A stretch of DNA of 64,000 bases from Tipula vernalis (taxonomy: Eukaryota; Arthropoda; Insecta; Diptera; Tipulidae), in NCBI GenBank assembly GCA_958295665.1, contig OY282560.1, positions 262,308,641-262,372,640 of the forward strand, read 5' to 3'. The notes beneath the pieces were generated by a model. It had not been told where the DNA came from, made no database searches, and saw only the letters and a list, made by a program, of their open reading frames with translations. The first letter of the stretch is position 1, and every line of letters begins with the position of its first letter. The translations under genes were made by a program, and so were the position numbers. Shown one piece after another: positions 57,905 through 64,000 of the stretch.

Positions 57905-59679
57905 TTACCATTGATAAAATAAATAAATTAAAACCAATTTCAATTTCCTTAAAAAATTGATTTGTAAAAAATTTATGTTTGTTTTTATATTTATTTATAT
58001 ATGTACATAGGTTGACATAGGTCAATAAACTTTACTCGTAAAAATCCTTGGTTAACAATCAAAACCACACAAAACCCAAAAGCAGCCAAAAATGTAAATG
58101 AAAATAAAGTCTACTCCCATTTTAAACTAGCACTTTATCAAATCCTTAATGAATAGCTGAAAAAAAAAAATTCCCAATCAATTTTTTTTTTCAAAACCAC
58201 ACACAATTGAATTATTGTGTACATTAATAAATTTAGGTTTGTTTATGTTTTGATGTCGGTCAATGAACTTTTATCTAGTAATTAAATTGTGGAACATTTC
58301 GTAAGCAAAAATATAAAAAAACGAAAAAATTAAAACAAAACAATGAAGACGAAAGGTTACACCAATTTTCACTAATACTAATACAAATATTATAATAAAA
58401 AACATAATTTTGCAGTTTATAACGTGCTAGAAGAGCTAAACTAGTTTCTACATTTTCTTCTCTATTATAAACGACAGTGGAGACATTACTCGATCGTAGC
58501 GGCGAAAATCTCGGTGATATTATCTTAATGTATTCAATCAACGGTTTAACTTATAAATTTCCATAGGATTATTTATTGAAAATTTATTTATAACTTGAAC
58601 TTTATTGTAACTGATCATTTTAATATTAACAATGTATTTCAATGGAATTGGCAGATTATTAAAGTTGCCTTCATCTTCATTGTCTTTGAAATATTGATGA
58701 TTTTATTTATTCGCATTTTTTTAAAAGACGTAGCGTTTTGGGTTATTTTATTATGGTCACATTTCACGTCACACTGAACCGTTCTAGTAAAATTTGCTAG
58801 TCTAACCACAGCTAGATTAATCACTTATATACAATTTCTTAAACTTGTCTATAATTATATTAACACAATTAACACATTTGTTTATTAATGAAAAACTATT
58901 TATCATCAATTTTCGATTTTCAATTTAATTTACTTGAACACACTACACACCGTAAACAGTTTTAGTAAAAAACATTAATACTGTTCTCGTGAATTACACT
59001 AGTGAATCATTTAAATTTAATAATTAATAAAATTCTCGTTATATTGTTCGATAACTTATATACTAATTTCACGCACTATATTACATAAGTATAGTTAAAA
59101 CTAATATGATTTAGCAACAATATTAATAAATTATAAGTTGCCCGATATCATTAACCGCGTGCTTTTTATTACCAACAAGAATTGCGATAATGCTCTTAAA
59201 TATTTTTATTTAATTTTTTTATTTTAAAGATAGTCTATTCGACCAGAGCTCCTCAAAAACTACTGCCCAAAAAAAAAATTGTTGTTTCTCAATCGCCAAA
59301 ACTCATAAAAAAAAAAAAAAAACTCTATCGAACCATTTTTCAGTTATCCCATAACCCATGATTAGAACGGTAAGATATCTGACCACCAATGTTTATATAA
59401 TAATTTTTATTGTCACCTGTTCAACCGAGGAGTAAGATAACAAATTTGCGCAATTAAAGTCAATACAGTCGCAAACCAGTAACATTTATAAGTCTGCACC
59501 GAAGCAAATGTTACAAATTGTGTCATGCGGTGAAAATTTGTAAACCCTTCACATAGTTTAATTTCATTTCTGATATTAAATTCGTGAAATGCCTGGTTCT
59601 CCAAATTCCATTCGAAAAAACTTACTAACAAAAAAAAATAAATTAAAACAAAAATTAATTACCGAAAAGTCCGTAGAAT
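57905..59679. other. Non-coding stretch
   Basis: Two diverged stretches, 57960-58035 and 58170-58280, share the order TTGTTTTTAT/TTTGTTTATG then GGTCAATRAACTTT. They may be diverged duplicates. No gene recognised. Confidence 0.4.
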
Positions 59680-60195
59680 TTTCTATAGCCGATTCTGGCT
59701 AAAGTGTAATATGCACGAACACGAATCTTAGCCAGAATATTAACTACACTTTGTTTTAATTCGCACGTTAATAAAAAGGTGTGATTTCTGGAAACCGCCC
59801 GTATAACATCTTCGAAAAACCACGATTTTGATCAATTGTGGATGTTTTATGGCGGATTCTAGCTAAAGTGTGATATGCAGAAATATGAATCTTGGTCAGA
59901 ACATTAACTACACTTTGTTTTATTTCGAATGTTAATAAAAGGTGGGATTTCTGGAAACCGCCCGTATAATATCTTCGAAAAACCGCAATTTTAATCAATT
60001 GTTGATGTTCTATGGCCGATTCTAGCTAAAGTGTAATATGCACAAACGTGAATCTTGGCCAGAATATTAACTACACTTGGTTTTAATTCGAATGTTAATA
60101 AATGGTGGGATTTCTGAAAATCGGCCATATAACCTCTTCTATCAACAGAGAATTGGTATATTGGGGATGTTCTATGGCCGATTTTCACCAATATA
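59680..60195. repeat. Tandem repeat, about 153-174-bp unit, three copies plus a partial
   Basis: Units are marked by GGCTAAAGTG or AGCTAAAGTG at 59697, 59871 and 60024, and a partial GGCCGATTTTCACC at 60175. Each contains TTAACTACACTTKG, TTCTGGAAACCGCCCGTATAA (shortened here) and a CGAAAAACC motif. Unit lengths differ (174 and 153 bp) because of small indels. This is an array separate from the 173-bp one at 39.2 kb. Confidence 0.85.
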
Positions 60196-61880
60196 AACTA
60201 TTTTCAAGGTAAGTTTAGTAACGCACAATTTTGCACAATCATCATTCATATACACCGAAAAATATATTTTATTAGGTAAACGGAATATAAGGGATTTCTG
60301 ATGTGATAATCATTTTAAAAATCCCATCCGATTTCCTAAAGTACGCTATGCACAAATTTTCTAATTACACTAATCGAAGGTGAAAATGCCTCGATTTATT
60401 TTTATTTTTTTTATTTTTTCTAAATAATAATTAAAAATTATATTTAAAAATTTGAACTAAATAATAGTTGTTTTATGTTTAAACTTAACGTTTTAATATC
60501 TTTGATATTTTTAATAAAACTAATGTCGTCTTCAATTCACCAAATAAAATCAATCTGTGACGCAATTGATTGACTTTTCTGCTGTCAAGTTATTCGATTC
60601 GCCCAATAAAATCAATCGGCCGAGCAAAATTTTTGCTCGGTTATAAATCTCGATTTTTTGTTAGATTTACCCCTCATTTACTAATACCAACAAGAAATAC
60701 TGTCATTCCGCTGTCATTTTCACTAGAACTGTCATTTTGTTGCTATGACTTCTCAAATATTATGCTCAATAATATTTTTCAAAAAGTCAAAAATACACAC
60801 ACATAAAAATAACCGGGCAATTTGATTTTCTTGTTCGATTCACGGATTGATTCTTGAAAGAGGTGGTAAAAGCGAATCGAAAACGACATAAATAATTTTA
60901 TTGAATCCACTGCGTAGAGCGTATTCACTCTTTACTTTCTCGAAGTTGGCGTTGTAATGAAAAATATGCAAGCAAAATGTAAAACAATTTAAAATAAAAA
61001 CAAAATATAGTGACCGAAATTAAAGGATGCCTTGAAGAAAAATACATTACCCCTCTAAACATGGCGAATCGTAAGGAGTCGCAAGCGAGGTCATTGTTAT
61101 ATGAAAGACCTCGCAAACGAATCGTCTTGGCGAGTCAATAGCGATTCGCTGGTATTTCGTCTGGCATATGGAAATTAAAATGAAAGCGAGTTCATGTAAA
61201 TGTATTATTAGTTCGTATTCATTTCACATTAGAGTCACTTACGAAATACGGGTGAGGTAAAAACGAGTTACAGGCGAAACAAAAATAAAATGCAGGCGAT
61301 GTTAAAGTGAATCACTAGCGAACAGCTTTTCATTTCTCTCTCCTAAAATAATGTTAAAAAATTAAAAATAATGCTTGAAATTTATTTATTTTATTTTATT
61401 CAAAATATCACAATAAATTATAAATAAAGAATTATTGAGGATTTTAATTTCTACCACATAAAAATTTCATATTTTATATTTATTTATTTGAATGCATATT
61501 TGCGTTACGCACTCGGTCGTTCGCATAGTGAAACCATTTTTTATAAAAATAATATTCACTATTTCATATGTAGGCACTGTTGGGAAACGTTGTAGTGTGG
61601 TTTCTAGAATGAATAAAAAAAACATTAAGCCTTAAATATTTCATGAAGATCATCATTATATTAACGTTTGATTATGTTCGTTATAGTGAATGATTTCACC
61701 GGAATATTATTGCCCTTACCAAACCATGAAAAATTTGTTGCTGCGGTATCAGTAATTACCGATTTCAAACATCCTCGTATGAATTTACCATTGGTTGGTT
61801 CGTTTATTTGTTTAAACATTTTTGTCCGAAATTGAAAATCAATATTTGTTAATGTACTAAATAATGTGCATTATATTATT
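60196..61880. other. Non-coding, includes GCGA-rich palindromic patch
   Basis: The region 61060-61330 is richer in GCGA-type motifs than its surroundings. It contains a stem, GCGAGGTC/GACCTCGC (about 61084-61116), with imperfect extension. It could be a small TIR element or the end of the Harbinger element to the right. The rest is AT-rich. Confidence 0.4.
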
Positions 61881-62016
61881 ATGATTGTCTTACCAAAGCC
61901 ATCTCGCATTTCTCTGCTTTAATTTGATGCTCAATACTTTGAAAATTCTCGACGGTGTCTGCAGGTAGATGGAGCTGTGGGTGATTATCATCTCTATTAT
62001 CCGATTGGTTTGTTAA

Positions 62017-62890
62017 TTAATGTTGCTGTTCACGCCTTAAATATTTTACTACTTTAAGTAAAACATTTAATAGCGCAGTATTAGCCAGTATCAACTTTTC
62101 GTTATCCACATATTTTGTGCATACCATGTTGCATGTGGATGTTGCTGACTCGTTTGCGTTTCGTTGGTTATTTGTGGAATCGCTTTCAATAATCTCTGGT
62201 TGGCTATCAGATGCATTATTGTTGTGATCGACACTCGCCTTTCTAATTTTCGTAGTAGCTTGAACAGTTTTATAAATAAATGTTGGCATTTTGCTTGATG
62301 ATGTTTGAAATTGTGATGTAGAGGCCTCACCACTGCATGCTATTTTACGAGCGACAGAATTACTTTCGCCGAAAGATGACGCTGTTATGGTGTTCGTAGC
62401 AGCCGGAAATATAGTTCTATTAGGAGCCACATCGGATCCATTATTAATGTGAGTGATACTCGCAGCTCTAATGTTCTTAGTAGTCGGAACAGGTTTATAA
62501 ATAAATGTTGGCAATTTGGCTGACGATGTTTCCAATTGTAATGCAGAAGCCTCACCAAATGCTCTTTTACGAGCGATAAAATTACATGCACCGATAGATG
62601 TCGCTGTTATGGTATGCGTAGCAGCCGGAACATTGACATTTGACTGCCGCATTTGGCTGTTGATGTTGGAAATTCCGATTCATCACTAAATTGGTGATAT
62701 AAATGCGGCTTTTCATGTATTTGCTTTTGGGTGCTGGTCTTCGGGGTTTTTGTCGTTTTCAAGAACTAAAAATGATAATTTTCCGAATCGTCTTCACCAA
62801 ATTCGTTGGAATCCGAAAACATTTTCAGTTAATCTATTATTCTAAATTGAGAAAATACATTAGTTTTTATCTAATTTATTTTATTTGCAA
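62017..62890 (-). CDS. Second-gene protein of a Harbinger-type element, C-terminal part
   Basis: The frame from ATG 62652 to stop 62017 gives 211 residues, rich in Ser, Thr, Ala and Asn. Two tandem copies of about 66 residues fill it (about 9-74 and 83-150). Each starts PAATxTITAxS and includes P-T-F-I-Y-K, with AS(I/V)xHxNNxSD at the end. The C-terminus (NEKLILANTALLNVLLKVVKYLRREQ) looks like an amphipathic helix. Upstream, 62652-62890 on the minus strand carries FSDSNEFGEDDSENY-like acidic sequence in another frame, so it is frameshifted. By position, divergent from a Harbinger nuclease, it resembles the MADF/Myb-type partner gene, but the MADF domain itself is not found in the window. Confidence 0.5.
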
Positions 62891-62969
62891 TGATCAAAAT
62901 TACCTGTTAAATTAAATAAACTTTGATTTCACGTACTATGTATATCTGCAATAGAAGAAAACATTGGGC

Positions 62970-63056
62970 GTATCCAGCACACAGATATCTACTTATGAGA
63001 TATTCTCAAATGTAGAATATTCTCAATTGTAGACTGCCAAATGTGCTGGACGTACA
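62970..63056. promoter_or_regulatory. Imperfect palindrome between divergent Harbinger-type genes
   Basis: Outer arms TATCCAGCACA (62971-62981) and TGTGCTGGACG (63043-63053) pair. Inside, ATTCTC repeats and TCTAC/GTAGA motifs add further pairing. It lies between the minus-strand gene and the transposase ATG at 63178, so it may be a shared promoter, an internal binding site or a terminal repeat. Confidence 0.5.
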
Positions 63057-63177
63057 ATCTACAAATTAGTTTTGGTTTGTGTCTTAGATTATCTGTCAAA
63101 ATCGAAAACAAATGATAGCTCTCGTTTGGCGTCTAATAAAAATTTAAGTACAATTAAATACAATAATTTGTTTAAAA

Positions 63178-64000
63178 ATGGATAAAATTATCAAAAGTGT
63201 TCTGTTAGAAGACTTACCAGATAGAAACGATTTGCTATTTAAGCTGCTAGTGCCAACGGTATCACTTGTTTTTTATAATAATTTCGAAAAAGAAAAATTT
63301 AGGTCAAGTACACCCCCAGTCCGAAACAACGATTATTTTGAGGTCACAATTCCAAAATATAGCTTGGACGAGTTTACAGCTCATTTTCGAATGTCCAGAA
63401 CGTGTTTCGAAGTTTGTTAGTTCATTTTACATATGTACATAAATAAAATCAGTCTTTCATTTTTAGAAATTACTTTGTGTGGTGACAAATTCAGCACAAC
63501 CCAGTTGTAAACATGTATTTCCTGCGAAAAAAATTTTGTTAACGATTTGGATCCTCAGTAAGCAGGAGTCGTTCTTATTCGTAAGCGACCGGTTTGGAAT
63601 GCCCCCAGCACGAGCCATTATATTTTTATGGAAACAATAGAAGCGATCAGGAAACTAAAGCGAGACTACATCAGGTTTCCAAACTCTGAGGAGCAAAAAG
63701 TAATTTCCGATGTAAGTGCTGGCATAAATGCAAGCTATTGTCTTTAGAAAATTAAATATTGTTATTTCCAGATTTTTGAGTCCAAATGTCGTATTCCGGG
63801 AATAGTTGGTGCCATCGATGGGCGCCGTATACCTGTCAAACAGCCACAACATAATCCAATCGATTTTTACAACCGAAAAGGATTCCACACGATTGTATTA
63901 CAAGGTAAGTTTCTGTAACATACCATTTACCAAATATATATATAAATTTTATGTGTGTAATACAATGCGCTTCATTGACGTATTCATTGGTATGCCAGGC
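63178..64000 (+). CDS. HARBI1-like PIF/Harbinger transposase (partial, runs off window)
   Basis: Inferred exons are 63178-63411, 63467-about 63711 and 63772-63904, with short GT..AG introns (55 and 60 bp) and a GTAAGT donor at 63905. Exon 1 contains FTAHFRMSRTCFE, a typical start. Exon 2 has ILLTIWILSKQESFLFVSDRFGM. A one-base slip in a T-run at about 63620-63625 shifts into EAIRKLKRDYIRFPNSEEQ. Exon 3 has GIVGAIDGRRIPV with the first catalytic Asp, then NPIDFYNRKGFHTIVLQ. These match HARBI1/PIF transposases closely as recalled. The remaining catalytic residues lie beyond the window edge. The T-run shift could be a real lesion or a sequencing error. Confidence 0.82.

Noticed and set aside
59768..60191. 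Two minus-strand frames with similar protein sequence
   Set aside because: They arise from the tandem DNA repeat 59680-60195; similarity is due to the repeat, not to coding constraint.
1..64000. tRNA, rRNA or other RNA genes
   Set aside because: No cloverleaf, polymerase III box pair or rRNA-like segment was convincing by eye; a covariance-model scan would be needed to exclude them.

Overview
This 64-kb window is eukaryotic, very AT-rich and almost certainly from an insect genome, possibly a fly. The evidence is short introns with GT..AG borders, long A/T runs, scattered ATGTATGTA-type microsatellites, and transposon families typical of insects: piggyBac, P-element, jockey LINEs, BEL/Pao, Gypsy, mariner, PIF/Harbinger with MADF, and pogo-like HTH_psq/PHD. 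I found no convincing host gene. Nearly every recognisable coding stretch belongs to a mobile element, and most are broken, so the window reads as nested-transposon heterochromatin or gene desert.

Layout, left to right. At 1-9 kb lies piggyBac relic 1, split by a 932-bp foldback element. A solo Gypsy LTR follows, then an internally deleted Gypsy element whose right end is a tail-to-tail pair of LTRs. At 9.4-16.6 kb lies a pogo-like transposase gene (HTH_psq, DDE, PHD) split by a 4.85-kb TA-flanked insertion. That insertion itself carries a complete 2.8-kb DNA transposon with 32-bp TIRs and a 568-codon ORF. At 17.8-25.7 kb lies piggyBac relic 2, split by a 7.1-kb CMC-like transposon (CACAG ends, TA duplication). 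This transposon encodes an intron-rich SAMD3-like accessory protein and a zinc-finger transposase interrupted by one stop codon.

At 26.3-31.1 kb lies a BEL/Pao relic carrying a 5'-truncated jockey LINE with a 12-bp target duplication. At 33-35.4 kb lies a second jockey copy, with gag and endonuclease. At 36.7-42.8 kb lies a ZMYM-type hAT relic followed by a 3.8-kb TIR element. That element holds a foldback made of six forward and two inverted 173-bp satellite units, plus a small Harbinger-type MITE with a MADF ORF. At 43.2-46.4 kb LINE and mariner pieces are interleaved. At 51.7-52.1 kb is a Gypsy integrase piece, at 53.6-56.7 kb a P-element transposase, and at 56.8-57.9 kb a 1.1-kb TA-flanked foldback. 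At 59.7-60.2 kb is a tandem repeat. At 61.9-64 kb two Harbinger-type genes diverge, and the right one runs off the window.

The nesting gives an order of events. Three separate TA-flanked insertions sit inside transposase genes, and in each the host reading frame lines up again if the insert and one TA are removed. The features most worth following are the CMC/SAMD3-like element, the 10.2-13.0 kb transposon, and the satellite-bearing foldback at 39.0-40.7 kb. All family names come from recalled motifs, without database searches.
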